Positions 7,566 to 16,139 of a stretch of DNA of 61,847 nt are shown here, piece by piece; the stretch's first letter is position 1; every line of letters starts with the position of its first letter. Both the position numbers and the translations under genes were made by a program. The stretch spans positions 1 to 61,847 of the IMG/VR virus record IMGVR_UViG_3300014913_000013; one strand, given 5' to 3'. The notes under the pieces are model-generated. The model was given only the letters and a program-made list of their open reading frames with translations, did not search any database and was not told the DNA's origin. This DNA is from a virus.

Positions 7566-7820
7566 ATGAATGAAAAAGAAAAGGCGCGTATGAAAGCTGA
7601 TATGGCATTACAAGGTCTTATGGAAGGTGCCCTAATAAAAATAGAAGAGATGCCATCTAAGGATAAAGAAATAATGGCAGCAGCATTCTATGTTTTAGTA
7701 GAAGGGCTGTCCATATTCAAAAACTTTGTCTCTGAAGAAAAACAACATAAACTTACTGTGGGAGTACTAAATACTGCTATAGATATGCTTATGGAAGAAC
7801 ACAAAGAACCAGTACAATGA
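7566..7820 (+). CDS. Helical hypothetical protein (84 aa)
   Basis: TGAGG is upstream. Almost entirely alpha-helical, Met/Glu/Lys-rich, with KIEEMPSKDKEIMAAAFYVL typical of a small dimerising helical bundle. Unrecognised. Confidence 0.65.
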   Translation: MNEKEKARMKADMALQGLMEGALIKIEEMPSKDKEIMAAAFYVLVEGLSIFKNFVSEEKQHKLTVGVLNTAIDMLMEEHKEPVQ

Positions 7821-7823
7821 GCC

Positions 7824-8078
7824 ATGCTCACTGTAATAGGGATGATAGAGTCTGAGTGGTGGGGGTGGGCACAAGAAAGGGGGGAAGAATTTGCTGGTTA
7901 TAGGAATACACCGCTAACACTAAAGACTATTTCATGGAATGATGCTCTATTGTACAGTAATTCACAGAGCGTACATAATTGCAAAATGAAGCCCCCTGAT
8001 CCAACTATAACCAGAACTGCTGAAGAAATAAGCAATGATGAAAAGATACAGCAACTAATACAGGAATTTGGTAGGTAG
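7824..8078 (+). CDS. Hypothetical protein (84 aa)
   Basis: The start is ambiguous: ATG at 7824 follows the previous stop by 3 bases without a good ribosome site, and a second in-frame ATG follows 6 codons later. A Trp-rich segment (ESEWWGWAQERGEEF) is the most distinctive part. Confidence 0.5.
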   Translation: MLTVIGMIESEWWGWAQERGEEFAGYRNTPLTLKTISWNDALLYSNSQSVHNCKMKPPDPTITRTAEEISNDEKIQQLIQEFGR

Positions 8079-8079
8079 T

Positions 8080-8253
8080 ATGACAAAGTTAGAATTTGCA
8101 AAAATGATTAATAGAGACCTTAATCTAACTTCTGCTGATATAGTTGGTGCATTATACTATGTATTTAGAGAGTGTACTGTACGTAAATTTAAATGGGAAT
8201 TCTCAAAATTGTATAGTGCTATAGGCAATAAAAAAGAATTACTGGGGGCTTAA
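8080..8253 (+). CDS. Small basic hypothetical protein (57 aa)
   Basis: TAGGTAG precedes the ATG at 8080, one base after the previous stop. Short helices resemble a small DNA-binding fold but no motif is diagnostic. Confidence 0.55.
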   Translation: MTKLEFAKMINRDLNLTSADIVGALYYVFRECTVRKFKWEFSKLYSAIGNKKELLGA

Positions 8254-8254
8254 T

Positions 8255-8899
8255 ATGAACAAGCGTGAAAAAATGAAACAAAAACTTTTAGAAGAAAAGT
8301 CTCTTACACGTAGCAGAGAAGTGATAGAAGATTCACTGGAATTTTTGGCAGATAAAAAATTCACAAAAAGACAATTATATGACATGATTCAACAATATAC
8401 TAATGGGAAGCCCATAAGCAGCATTGCTTCTTATTACGATTCATCTGTTTATATAGTAAAACATAGAATAGATCTACTAAAAAAGTATGGATTCATATCT
8501 AATAATACCAGCAAACATAGAAAAATTAACCCTAATTGTAAGACGTCATATACAAGGGAAGAATGCCTAAAACTAATAGAGTTGCGATATTCTGGTTATT
8601 CTTACGAAGAAATAGCGGAAGAACTTGAACGCAGTATTAGTTCTATTTCTAACAAAATGTTTAAATTGCGTCATAGCAAAAAGGGCAAAAGACTTATAGA
8701 AGAATACCATAAAAATAAAAATAGTGAGAATAATAAGCAACCAATAATAGAGAATACTACAGAGCCAAAGGAGGAAAATAAAAGTGGCTCACTATCTACA
8801 TTAATAGAGGAAATGCAGCAAAAAGCCATTACCTCAGAAGAAGGAATCTCTATAAAACATAAAGAGATGCTCATTGAAATTTTACACAGGGTGATCTAA
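8255..8899 (+). CDS. Helix-turn-helix protein, Myb/SANT-like (214 aa)
   Basis: Two HTH-like segments are present. One is near residues 45-75 (ISSIASYYDSSVYIVKHRIDLL). A clearer one near 98-130 has the pattern YSYEEIAEELERSISSISNK, the trihelical Myb/SANT-type or Sigma-70 region 4-like form found in phage regulators. A charged linker and a short C-terminal helix follow. A DNA-binding transcription factor is likely by family. Coupled with the next, related gene. Confidence 0.6.
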   Translation: MNKREKMKQKLLEEKSLTRSREVIEDSLEFLADKKFTKRQLYDMIQQYTNGKPISSIASYYDSSVYIVKHRIDLLKKYGFISNNTSKHRKINPNCKTSYTREECLKLIELRYSGYSYEEIAEELERSISSISNKMFKLRHSKKGKRLIEEYHKNKNSENNKQPIIENTTEPKEENKSGSLSTLIEEMQQKAITSEEGISIKHKEMLIEILHRVI

Positions 8900-9403
8900 A
8901 TGATGATACCATCAGGCCTTAACAAACAAGTAGGGCGTGGATACAAAATTATCAGCTCCAATATAATATCTATATTGGTAAAAGAAAGAGGCACAGCTAC
9001 TCTTGACTTCATTGAAAAAGAGACTGGACTTAAAGCAGAAAGTTTAAAATGGGCAGCTGACATCTTACTTTTCTTGCAAAGCAAAAAGATACTGACCATA
9101 AAAGAAAATATTGTTGCAGCAGACCTTGCTAAAATACAAGCTATTAGAGAACAGGAAAAAACACTGCTACCAGATAACTACGGTAAGCCGTGGAGTGAGA
9201 ATGATACAGCTATCTTATGTGAAATGTCACTTGCAGATAAACACCCACACGAGATAGCACTGAAACTTAAAAGGACAGAAAAAGCTGTTTTAATGCGCCA
9301 AACATTCCTGCGTAATGTAGGTAGGACAATACCATGGGTAGATAGGAACCCAATAATTAAAGAATTCGTAGAAGTGTTTAAATCTCCTAATCCTGAGAAG
9401 TAG
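8900..9403 (+). CDS. Winged-helix/Myb-like DNA-binding protein (167 aa)
   Basis: The N-terminal half reads as a winged helix (IISILVKERGTATLDFIEKE). Residues about 95-130 (WSENDTAILCEMSLADKHPH then EIALKLKRTEKAVLMR) are a Myb/SANT-like repeat like that of the upstream gene. The two form a pair of putative regulators ahead of the promoter at 9421. The start could also be the ATG at 8903. Confidence 0.55.
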   Translation: MMIPSGLNKQVGRGYKIISSNIISILVKERGTATLDFIEKETGLKAESLKWAADILLFLQSKKILTIKENIVAADLAKIQAIREQEKTLLPDNYGKPWSENDTAILCEMSLADKHPHEIALKLKRTEKAVLMRQTFLRNVGRTIPWVDRNPIIKEFVEVFKSPNPEK

Positions 9404-9420
9404 CGTTATTAAAATAAAAC

Positions 9421-9461
9421 TTGACATTTTATGTCTTTTATAGTATATATACTATAACAAT
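9421..9461 (+). promoter_or_regulatory. Sigma70-like promoter with palindromic core
   Basis: TTGACA, 17-base spacer, TATATA and TATAACAAT. Promoter and leader closely match 3092-3180. Confidence 0.85.
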
Positions 9462-9514
9462 TTAACAGGGCCTAACAGCCCTTGCCAGAGAAACTATAAT
9501 TAGTGGAGGCTTCA

Positions 9515-9748
9515 ATGAAGGAGGGTGAAGAAAAATATGCCATTGGAAGATATGTGTCTGGTAGAAAGACAACTATCGAATATTTGGTAGACCCTTTAGG
9601 AGAAACAGTTCTATTCAACTCAAAAGACCATGCCGTAAAGTTCCTTACTGATAATGGGGACTCTTATGAAGAAGCTACTGATCCTGGCCTATACATTTTC
9701 CAAAAAGTTAAAAAACTTGGCAAAATGTTGGTTATAGTGGAGGAGTAG
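9515..9748 (+). CDS. Small hypothetical protein (77 aa)
   Basis: The ATG at 9515 follows the shared leader GGAGG. Beta-rich with a DNGDSYEEATDPGLYIF stretch. Unrecognised. Confidence 0.65.
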   Translation: MKEGEEKYAIGRYVSGRKTTIEYLVDPLGETVLFNSKDHAVKFLTDNGDSYEEATDPGLYIFQKVKKLGKMLVIVEE

Positions 9749-9749
9749 T

Positions 9750-10019
9750 ATGCAACTGCAAAGAGATTTCTATACAGATCCTGGGCATGGGTGGCTTGCT
9801 GTCTCTTATCAAGAACTTGTAAAACTTGGCATTTCAAAAGACATCAGTACTTGCTCCTATTTTCACAAGGGTACTGTATATCTTGAAGAAGACGTAGACG
9901 CTGGTGTGTACATTGATGCTATCAAGAAAAATGGTGACAGTATATGTGTAACTGAGCATTATGCAGAAAACACCCCAATAAGGGGATACTCATATTACAG
10001 AAATAATCACAACTATTAA
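9750..10019 (+). CDS. Small hypothetical protein (89 aa)
   Basis: GGAGGAG lies just upstream, overlapping the previous stop. Aromatic-rich (GYSYYRNNHNY C-terminus). Unrecognised. Confidence 0.65.
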   Translation: MQLQRDFYTDPGHGWLAVSYQELVKLGISKDISTCSYFHKGTVYLEEDVDAGVYIDAIKKNGDSICVTEHYAENTPIRGYSYYRNNHNY

Positions 10020-10027
10020 GAGAAAAC

Positions 10028-10267
10028 ATGAACGTAACAATAGATTATGATAAGCTGGCTATAGGTCTCTTGGATACATTTACAGAAGGTGATAAAGCGG
10101 CAATGGCATTTGGAATGATCCCATTGGCACCTTTCAATGCATTTCTAAAATTGGTATACGAAGAAATACATAAGAAAGGTGGTACTGCATTAACAGAAGG
10201 TGATAAAGAACACGTTGAAAAGGAACTTTCAATGGCATTGTATCGCAATGCTGAAATGGTAGTCTAA
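10028..10267 (+). CDS. Small helical hypothetical protein (79 aa)
   Basis: AAGAG is upstream. A short imperfect internal repeat (FTEGDKAAMA and LTEGDKEHVE) is present in a helical protein. Unrecognised. Confidence 0.6.
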   Translation: MNVTIDYDKLAIGLLDTFTEGDKAAMAFGMIPLAPFNAFLKLVYEEIHKKGGTALTEGDKEHVEKELSMALYRNAEMVV

Positions 10268-10284
10268 CAATTAACGGAGGTAAT

Positions 10285-11292
10285 ATGTCGCATTTTATTG
10301 TTATGGTCATAGGGACAGATGTAACAGAACAACTTGAGCCTTTTTGGGAACTTGATTTATCTCAAGAGGAAATCAAGTATGACGAGAGGGTGGAATTTCA
10401 GGACTGCACTGATGAAGTGGAAGAAGACTGGAATGGGCGTAAAAATCTTGTGCGTATGCCTGATGGTCGGATACTCACTCCATGGGACGATGTTTTCAGA
10501 GTAGGAGACACTGTTGGGATAGGCCCTAACACACACGAAGTCAAGCCACCATTGAAAGTAGAAGAAGTACCAACAAAAGAGTATGTGAAATCGTTGGGAA
10601 TGACCAAAGAGGAACATATTGCTGATTGGTACGGATATGTGCAAAATGATGAAGGAAAATGGGGATACTACTGCAACCCAAACGCTAAGTGGGATTGGTG
10701 GGAAATTGGTGGAAGGTGGTCTGGGTACTTCAAGGTAAAAGAAGGTGTACCATCATATAGATACACATTAGGAAAACCTGGAGTAATGGGGAGCTGTAGA
10801 GACAGGGGGGAAAAAAGGGCGGATCAAATACACAAAGGGGATATTGATTTAAAAGGTATGCGTAAGGAGGCTGAAGAAAAAGCCAATGAATTGTACGATG
10901 TGTTTGAGCAAACTGTTTCAGGTCTGCCTGTAAGTGAATCATGGGAATCAGTACGCACACGTATGGAAACTATTGATGAAGCAAGGGAGTTCTATCACAA
11001 TCAGCCTATGATAAAGGCAATGACAAAAGTAGATAAACTCACTTGGTACAAACCGGAAGACTTTTTTGTCAGTAATGGAGGTAGAAAAAGGTTTGTAGAA
11101 AACGCATTTTGTAGGGTAATAACCCCATTCGCTATTTTGAAAGATGGTAAATGGTACGAAAAAGGTAAGATGGGGTGGTGGGGGGTAGTTCATGACGAAA
11201 AGTTACAGTACGACTGGTCTGCCAAATTCATGGAACTGTTTGAAGAACTACCGGATGACACCCTTATCACTATGGTAGATTGCCACATATAA
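10285..11292 (+). CDS. Conserved phage protein with WWEIGGRWSG motif (335 aa)
   Basis: The diagnostic segment is NPNAKWDWWEIGGRWSGYF near residues 130-150, preceded by DWYGY. This motif marks a protein family common in phages and plasmids whose role is unknown. The N-terminus starts with a short strand (HFIVMVIG). A related but weaker motif occurs in the gene at 3920. The ATG is set by ACGGAGG upstream. Confidence 0.65.
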   Translation: MSHFIVMVIGTDVTEQLEPFWELDLSQEEIKYDERVEFQDCTDEVEEDWNGRKNLVRMPDGRILTPWDDVFRVGDTVGIGPNTHEVKPPLKVEEVPTKEYVKSLGMTKEEHIADWYGYVQNDEGKWGYYCNPNAKWDWWEIGGRWSGYFKVKEGVPSYRYTLGKPGVMGSCRDRGEKRADQIHKGDIDLKGMRKEAEEKANELYDVFEQTVSGLPVSESWESVRTRMETIDEAREFYHNQPMIKAMTKVDKLTWYKPEDFFVSNGGRKRFVENAFCRVITPFAILKDGKWYEKGKMGWWGVVHDEKLQYDWSAKFMELFEELPDDTLITMVDCHI

Positions 11293-11301
11293 GGAGGGCA
11301 T

Positions 11302-11481
11302 ATGGCATACAAAAGTGTAGTGAAGTTTATAATAAGTGGATGGGTAGTTGCCGTATTATTTTGGGTAGCTTTCATCATTGGTACTATCTACTATATAGAT
11401 AGTGGTAAATTCCGTAAAGACATAACCAAAACAGGAATAGCAGTAAAACAAATAGTAAAAGATATCAAGGAGGCTGAATAA
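11302..11481 (+). CDS. Single-pass membrane protein (59 aa)
   Basis: Residues about 8-31 (IISGWVVAVLFWVAFIIGTI) form one transmembrane helix, followed by a basic tail. AAGGAGG precedes the ATG and TAATG overlaps the next gene. Probably an inner-membrane protein; no lysis motif is evident. Confidence 0.6.
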   Translation: MAYKSVVKFIISGWVVAVLFWVAFIIGTIYYIDSGKFRKDITKTGIAVKQIVKDIKEAE

Positions 11482-11897
11482 TGGATGTTGCTACTAAAGA
11501 AATGATGGGTAAACTGAATTCTGATAAACTTAGTGTGGAAGATATATCTAAAGACCCAACTTCTGCACTATTGTTAATACTTCATCTTGTAAAACCCAAA
11601 CTGAATTTTGACCACGATGCTGAATTGGCTAAAGACGCTATTCCTGGGTATGATACAGAAAAATTGAATGAATTTCAATATCAATTCTTTAGCTTACTTA
11701 TGGAAGGCAATGGCGCAACTTCTAAACTTGTAGAATTTTTGTACAACCACAATGATCCTGTAACAGTGGCCATAGCAAGTGCTGTCTCCATGAGAAATGA
11801 AATGTCATCTAAAATGGAGGAATTGATAGAAGGGTCACTTGGTGATCTTATAAAGAAATTTGCTGAACTTACTAAACCACATAATGAGGAGGATTAA
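11481..11897 (+). CDS. Helical hypothetical protein (138 aa)
   Basis: Starts in TAATG with AAGGAGG upstream inside the previous gene. Long amphipathic helices; acidic. Unrecognised. Confidence 0.65.
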   Translation: MDVATKEMMGKLNSDKLSVEDISKDPTSALLLILHLVKPKLNFDHDAELAKDAIPGYDTEKLNEFQYQFFSLLMEGNGATSKLVEFLYNHNDPVTVAIASAVSMRNEMSSKMEELIEGSLGDLIKKFAELTKPHNEED

Positions 11898-11898
11898 C

Positions 11899-12192
11899 AT
11901 GGGTGCCATGGAATTTGAATCAATAGCAAAAGGAAGTACTGCAAAAGAAGCCTTTCAAAATGCTCGTGAAGAAGCATTCTATGACTATGGACACTCTGGG
12001 TATACTGGTACTATAGCTGAAAAGAACACGTTTAGGATGATACACTGCGAATGTACGTCAGAAGCAGTATCAGCTAAAATGGATGAAGTGATGGAAAATG
12101 AAAGTCATTGGATACAAGATAAGTGGGGTCCAGCAGGATGCATAAAATTAGAAAATAATGAATGGTTATTTTTTGGATTTGCAAGCAGTTAA
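11899..12192 (+). CDS. Hypothetical protein (97 aa)
   Basis: The ATG at 11899 follows GAGGAGG. The segment KGSTAKEAFQNAREEAFYDY then GHSGYTGTIAEK resembles a phage family with an AxEAF..A...A.Y..G..GYTGTI pattern. Function unknown. Confidence 0.65.
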   Translation: MGAMEFESIAKGSTAKEAFQNAREEAFYDYGHSGYTGTIAEKNTFRMIHCECTSEAVSAKMDEVMENESHWIQDKWGPAGCIKLENNEWLFFGFASS

Positions 12193-12209
12193 ATACTGGA
12201 GGATGTACA

Positions 12210-12515
12210 ATGCCTATAATTAATAAGAAAGATTGGAAAGAGTGGGTACATAATAACAAAGATCCGTATGGAAAAACATGTGTGGATGTAGCCAGAGAAG
12301 TTATGCGTATGCTTGATGAAGGAGCAGAAATGAATGTGCATGAACTAATCAATCAAGCAGATAAACAAATTGGTGCAGGTGGTATTACTGGATTTATGGC
12401 AGGATGTGTAGCTCAAATGGTTTCTCACTGCCACAGCAGAGGCCCTGAATTTCTTGCTGTATGGAATAGAAAAATACAGATAAGCACTGAGGGGAAAAGC
12501 AACAAAAGAAGGTAG
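12210..12515 (+). CDS. Hypothetical protein (101 aa)
   Basis: TGGAGG precedes the ATG at 12210. Helical core with a Gly-rich turn (QIGAGGITGFMAGCVAQMVS). Phage relatives of this pattern exist without a known role. Confidence 0.6.
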   Translation: MPIINKKDWKEWVHNNKDPYGKTCVDVAREVMRMLDEGAEMNVHELINQADKQIGAGGITGFMAGCVAQMVSHCHSRGPEFLAVWNRKIQISTEGKSNKRR

Positions 12516-12575
12516 GATACTAAATCCAGCTTTGGTATGTATCAAATGATGGTCAACCACGTAATTAAATAAAAC

Positions 12576-12616
12576 TTGACATTTTATGTCTTTTATAGTA
12601 TATATACCATAACAAT
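12576..12616 (+). promoter_or_regulatory. Sigma70-like promoter
   Basis: TTGACA, 17-base spacer and TATATA; the palindrome has one change (TATATACCATAACAAT). Confidence 0.85.
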
Positions 12617-12633
12617 TTAAATAAGGGGGCAAT

Positions 12634-12780
12634 ATGGGCAAGAAAACAATCAAACATGAAGGAGATGTGTGCAAAGGATGTAAGTATTTCAAATCTAATC
12701 CAGGCAGGTGTACGTACACTAATCAATATATAGCACGCAAACATCCTGCATGTACGCACTTTAAAGGCAAAAAGAGGTAG
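12634..12780 (+). CDS. 48-aa cysteine-rich protein
   Basis: CKGCKYF (residues 13-19), a Cys near 26 and a Cys near 40 followed by HF make a four-Cys zinc or Fe-S pattern seen in small phage proteins (CxxCxxF...C...C). AGGGGG precedes the ATG. Confidence 0.6.
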   Translation: MGKKTIKHEGDVCKGCKYFKSNPGRCTYTNQYIARKHPACTHFKGKKR

Positions 12781-12784
12781 AAAT

Positions 12785-12973
12785 GTGCACATTCTAATTA
12801 CAGATGATAAAGGCAAGAATCATGTAGTAAGAAAACAAAGTATTTCAAGAGTAACAAGTACTATAGGAGGCAAAACAGTAGTAAGATTCTGCAATAAAAA
12901 GGAAAATTTACCTATTTTTGTCAAAGAAACGGTAAAAGGGTTCTATTATAAGTACTTAAAAAAGAAACCCTAA
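12785..12973 (+). CDS. Small basic protein, GTG start (62 aa)
   Basis: GTG at 12785 with AGAGG 8 bases upstream; the nearer ATG opens a frame of only four codons. Lys-rich beta protein. Unrecognised. Confidence 0.5.
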   Translation: MHILITDDKGKNHVVRKQSISRVTSTIGGKTVVRFCNKKENLPIFVKETVKGFYYKYLKKKP

Positions 12974-12989
12974 CAATACAGGAGAGGGC

Positions 12990-13190
12990 ATGTCAGAATT
13001 AGGGAGAATAGAGAGATACACACTATATAAAGGGATAATGTTCTCTAAAATAGGGGAAAAGGCAGGTATTTATTTTTATGAAAATGCGTATGAAGATGTA
13101 ATACTACTGACAGATAAAGCAGGGGATGTAATAGCAAAGATATATGCTGATGCAGCTCAAAATTGTGTTTATCTGAAATTAAAACTTTAA
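12990..13190 (+). CDS. Small hypothetical protein (66 aa)
   Basis: GGAGAGG upstream. Beta-rich. Unrecognised. Confidence 0.6.
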   Translation: MSELGRIERYTLYKGIMFSKIGEKAGIYFYENAYEDVILLTDKAGDVIAKIYADAAQNCVYLKLKL

Positions 13191-13203
13191 ATAGGAGAGT
13201 ATC

Positions 13204-13647
13204 ATGGGAACGCGGTGTTTAACTGTAGTCAAAGATGATGGTAAGGATGTATGTGTTCTGTACAGGCAGTTTGATGGATATCCTGAAGGACACGGACTTG
13301 AACTGTGTGAATTTCTCAACAAGATTAAGCGCATCACAAACGGTATTTCTGGTGATCCAAAAGGCACAGCCAATGGGATGGGATGCCTTGCTGCTCAATT
13401 AGTAGCACACTTCAAAAATGAAGTTGGACAATTCTATCTGTACCCAAGTGGTACCAGAGATGTGTGGGAAGAGTTCATCTATGTTGTAAAAAACAAAGAT
13501 GGGGCACCTTATGTCATAGTTTACGATACATACGGTGATGAAACTGAAATGTCAGTATTTGATGGAGTAAAAGTAAAACCTGTTATGGAGGGCACACCAC
13601 AAGAACTTATTGAAGACATCAGGAGCAATAAAAATGAATTTGTATGA
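13204..13647 (+). CDS. Conserved phage/plasmid protein (147 aa)
   Basis: The opening MGTRCLTVV then VLYRQFDGYPEGHG matches a widespread family in phages and bacteria (GTR...I..Y.QwDGYP.G.G) of unknown biochemical role. Length is as usual for the family. TAGGAG precedes the ATG. Confidence 0.7.
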   Translation: MGTRCLTVVKDDGKDVCVLYRQFDGYPEGHGLELCEFLNKIKRITNGISGDPKGTANGMGCLAAQLVAHFKNEVGQFYLYPSGTRDVWEEFIYVVKNKDGAPYVIVYDTYGDETEMSVFDGVKVKPVMEGTPQELIEDIRSNKNEFV

Positions 13648-13939
13648 TGAAACAAGAAGGAAAGAAGCTGAGTGGGCTGCAAATGCACTAGAAAAGTTTG
13701 TTAACTCATACACATACGATGTAAATACATTCATTGACAAAATAGTGTGCAGAACACATAGAACACTACAACAGTCAATAGGGGGACTAGTATTCGCACT
13801 AATCAGAAAATGGGCAGAAATGTACAGAAAAGATATGTATGACCTTAGAAATGAACAACTCTGTCAGGTATGTCATAATATAGATGAAACTATGACACAA
13901 GAATACAATGGTGACTGGACTACGTTGCCTACTATATAG
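13634..13939 (+). CDS. Helical hypothetical protein (101 aa)
   Basis: The ATG at 13634 has AGGAG upstream and overlaps the previous gene by 14 bases. Long helices with two clustered Cys near the C-terminus. Unrecognised. Confidence 0.6.
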   Translation: MNLYDETRRKEAEWAANALEKFVNSYTYDVNTFIDKIVCRTHRTLQQSIGGLVFALIRKWAEMYRKDMYDLRNEQLCQVCHNIDETMTQEYNGDWTTLPTI

Positions 13940-13948
13940 GGAGTGATC

Positions 13949-14140
13949 ATGGATTTAACAGAAGGTATGTGGGTGGCAGTAATATTTAATGGAGGGCAGC
14001 GTGCTGTAGGACATGTACGTGAAGAGTACAATACTTTGTACATTAACTGCATTACAGAAGACAATGCTGTTACTACTATACGTGGTGAAGATGTTGAAAA
14101 CTGGTGTGAAATACAAGTAAATTGGGAGGCAGCCGAATGA
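13949..14140 (+). CDS. Small beta-rich protein (63 aa)
   Basis: The ATG at 13949 follows AGGGAG. The LTEGMWVAVIFNGGQRAVGH pattern suggests a small barrel. Overlaps the next gene by ATGA. Confidence 0.6.
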   Translation: MDLTEGMWVAVIFNGGQRAVGHVREEYNTLYINCITEDNAVTTIRGEDVENWCEIQVNWEAAE

Positions 14141-14337
14141 AAGAACCAGATAAAAAACCAGTAGTCAGACTTACTGGGAGGAATGGAGATGCATTCGCAA
14201 TATTGGGGGCAACTATACGTGCCCTAAGAGAAGCTGGTGCTGACGTAGAATACATAGATAAATATCAAAATGAGGCCACTTCTGGTGATTACAATAATCT
14301 TTTACGTACCACTATGGAATATGTAGATGTTTGCTAG
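14137..14337 (+). CDS. Small conserved phage protein (66 aa)
   Basis: ATGA overlap, with GGGAGG upstream. The RNGDAFAILGATIRALREAG pattern occurs in a family of short phage proteins of unknown role. Confidence 0.6.
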   Translation: MKEPDKKPVVRLTGRNGDAFAILGATIRALREAGADVEYIDKYQNEATSGDYNNLLRTTMEYVDVC

Positions 14338-14349
14338 ATAACATAAAAC

Positions 14350-14390
14350 TTGACAACTTACGTCTTTTATGGTATATGTATTACAACAAT
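14350..14390 (+). promoter_or_regulatory. Sigma70-like promoter, diverged core
   Basis: TTGACA, 17-base spacer, then TATATG with the palindrome altered to TATGGTATATGTATTA. The ACAACAAT tail is kept. Confidence 0.75.
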
Positions 14391-14411
14391 TAATTCAAAT
14401 TAGGGGGCAGC

Positions 14412-14555
14412 ATGAAATCTTTTGAAATTTACTTTGACGACCTGAATGAGGAAGCACAGGAGAACCTGTGTAAAGAGTTTAATACTACTCCAGGTGATGA
14501 AAATTGGGAATATCAGCCACTTGCTATCATAGAGCGTGAGGAGGAAGAAATATGA
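14412..14555 (+). CDS. 47-aa acidic protein
   Basis: AGGGGGC precedes the ATG. Very acidic, with LNEEAQENLCKEFNTTPGDE then NWEYQPLA; similar short acidic ORFs occur in other phages. ATGA overlap with the DUF932 gene. Confidence 0.6.
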   Translation: MKSFEIYFDDLNEEAQENLCKEFNTTPGDENWEYQPLAIIEREEEEI

Positions 14556-15391
14556 ACTCTATAGCTTACTACAAAAACAAAGAAATAAGTGACATGGAAT
14601 TTCCTGATCCTGCCAAAAGGAGAATAGGACATTTAGTACGTAATGTAAAGCCAATTCCAAACTACAGAGCAGTTGTAGATAGGAATACTGACCGTACATT
14701 TGCCATAGTAAAAGATGGTTACAAGGTAGTAAAGCATGAAGATGTTATCAACCAAATGGATGAACTTTGTGCTGAATTTCCAGAGTATGGTACCCCAACA
14801 AGAGAAGTATGGCTCAGTAACTACGGAGGTAGGATGAAAACACGGTGGACATTCACTGATGTAGACTTTGAAATAACAACGCTTTCAAACGGAAAACCAG
14901 ATATAGTACACCCAACAATGGAAACATTTGCAAGTTATGACACATCACTTGCACATAGGACACTTGTGGGTGGGTTCAGAGTAGTTTGTTCTAACGGTAT
15001 GATTGTAGGTAAAATACTCGGTGAATATAAGAGAAAACATACAGCGAGCCTTGAATTGGGCATAGCAAAAGCAGTATTAACAGACGGTATGAGAGAATAC
15101 AGCAAAGCTACTGATTTGTGGATATCTTATGCTAATAGAAACGCTTCTATTACTGAAATAAACTGCTACGAAGAAATAGGGTTTAACAAAAACGAACGCG
15201 CTTCAATAGAAGCCTCAATTAAAAGTAAAGGCAAAGTAATTCAATGGGATAATGAAGAAAAGAAAAACCGTAAGGTAGAGATAAATGCATGGGAGTTATA
15301 CAATGTGCTTACCCAAGAAGCCTCCCACAGAATAACTGATGTTAAAAGACAACTCAAAGTAACAGACAATATCTCTAAAGTATTTGCATAA
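14552..15391 (+). CDS. DUF932 family protein (279 aa)
   Basis: The central GGFRVVCSNGMIVG with KHTASL just after is characteristic of DUF932, a phage/plasmid-borne family of about 250-350 aa. N- and C-terminal parts are of family-typical length. Biochemical function is unknown. GAGGAGGAAG precedes the ATG. Coupled upstream to a 47-aa ORF and followed by a DUF2786-type gene. Confidence 0.75.
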   Translation: MNSIAYYKNKEISDMEFPDPAKRRIGHLVRNVKPIPNYRAVVDRNTDRTFAIVKDGYKVVKHEDVINQMDELCAEFPEYGTPTREVWLSNYGGRMKTRWTFTDVDFEITTLSNGKPDIVHPTMETFASYDTSLAHRTLVGGFRVVCSNGMIVGKILGEYKRKHTASLELGIAKAVLTDGMREYSKATDLWISYANRNASITEINCYEEIGFNKNERASIEASIKSKGKVIQWDNEEKKNRKVEINAWELYNVLTQEASHRITDVKRQLKVTDNISKVFA

Positions 15392-15400
15392 AGGTGTATT

Positions 15401-16078
15401 ATGAAAATAGATAAAATACAAAAAAGGCTACAAAAATTGCTTGCACTAAGTGCAAGTCCCAATGAGGCTGAAGCTTCCCTTGCCATGCAGAAATGCAATG
15501 AATTAATGGAGAAGTATCAAATACGTACTATCGACGTAAACGAAGAAACACACGAAGTTGGTATAAAAACTTCCCGTGTACAAGGGTATACAAAAAGACA
15601 CGCCACATGGGAGTCTAAATTAGCTGCCTCTATATGTAGTTGTTTTGATGCCGAGGCTATTATACACAGAAAAAAAGATAGTTGGGGTATTGTGTTTATC
15701 TCAAGTTTGAGTGAACACGAAATTATAGTAGACTTATTTAAAAGATTGCGCAGAACAATAAGTAAACTGAGTAAATCGTATGCTGATAATAATGTAGGAA
15801 ACAGCCTAAGTCTACAAAAATCGTATGCGTTCGGTATGATAGACACAATACATGGTAGATTGATGACCATATACAGTAATTTACCAGAAACAACTGAACT
15901 TGTCGTATTTAAAAAGGAAGCTATAAATAATAAAATACAGGATATGTTTGGTACCATTAGTAGACAACGTATTGCTCCACCTACTAATAGAGATGCTTTC
16001 ATTAAAGGTGCGAGGGATGGCAGATCTGTGAATATTAATAGGGCTGTAAAACACAGGGAGCAGCGTGAAATAGCTTGA
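15401..16078 (+). CDS. DUF2786-type protein (225 aa)
   Basis: Residues about 3-45 read KIDKIQKRLQKLLALSAS then NEAEASLAMQKCNELM, the DUF2786 helical signature. The C-terminal part resembles the domain that usually accompanies it. Often found beside DUF932 in mobile elements; role unknown. The stop codon overlaps the -35 box of the next promoter. Confidence 0.7.
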   Translation: MKIDKIQKRLQKLLALSASPNEAEASLAMQKCNELMEKYQIRTIDVNEETHEVGIKTSRVQGYTKRHATWESKLAASICSCFDAEAIIHRKKDSWGIVFISSLSEHEIIVDLFKRLRRTISKLSKSYADNNVGNSLSLQKSYAFGMIDTIHGRLMTIYSNLPETTELVVFKKEAINNKIQDMFGTISRQRIAPPTNRDAFIKGARDGRSVNINRAVKHREQREIA

Positions 16079-16115
16079 CATACGTAATCTTTTATAGTAT
16101 ATATAGTATAACAAT
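16075..16115 (+). promoter_or_regulatory. Sigma70-like promoter overlapping a stop codon
   Basis: TTGACA at 16075-16080 contains the upstream TGA. It has a 17-base spacer and TATATA. The downstream leader equals that at the window start. Confidence 0.85.
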
Positions 16116-16139
16116 GAAACACAAACATAGGAGGCAATA

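Noticed and set aside
15517-16137. 206-aa minus-strand frame
   Set aside because: It is the shadow of the DUF2786 gene on the plus strand; composition (Cys, Ser, Leu, Ile) is typical of antisense frames.
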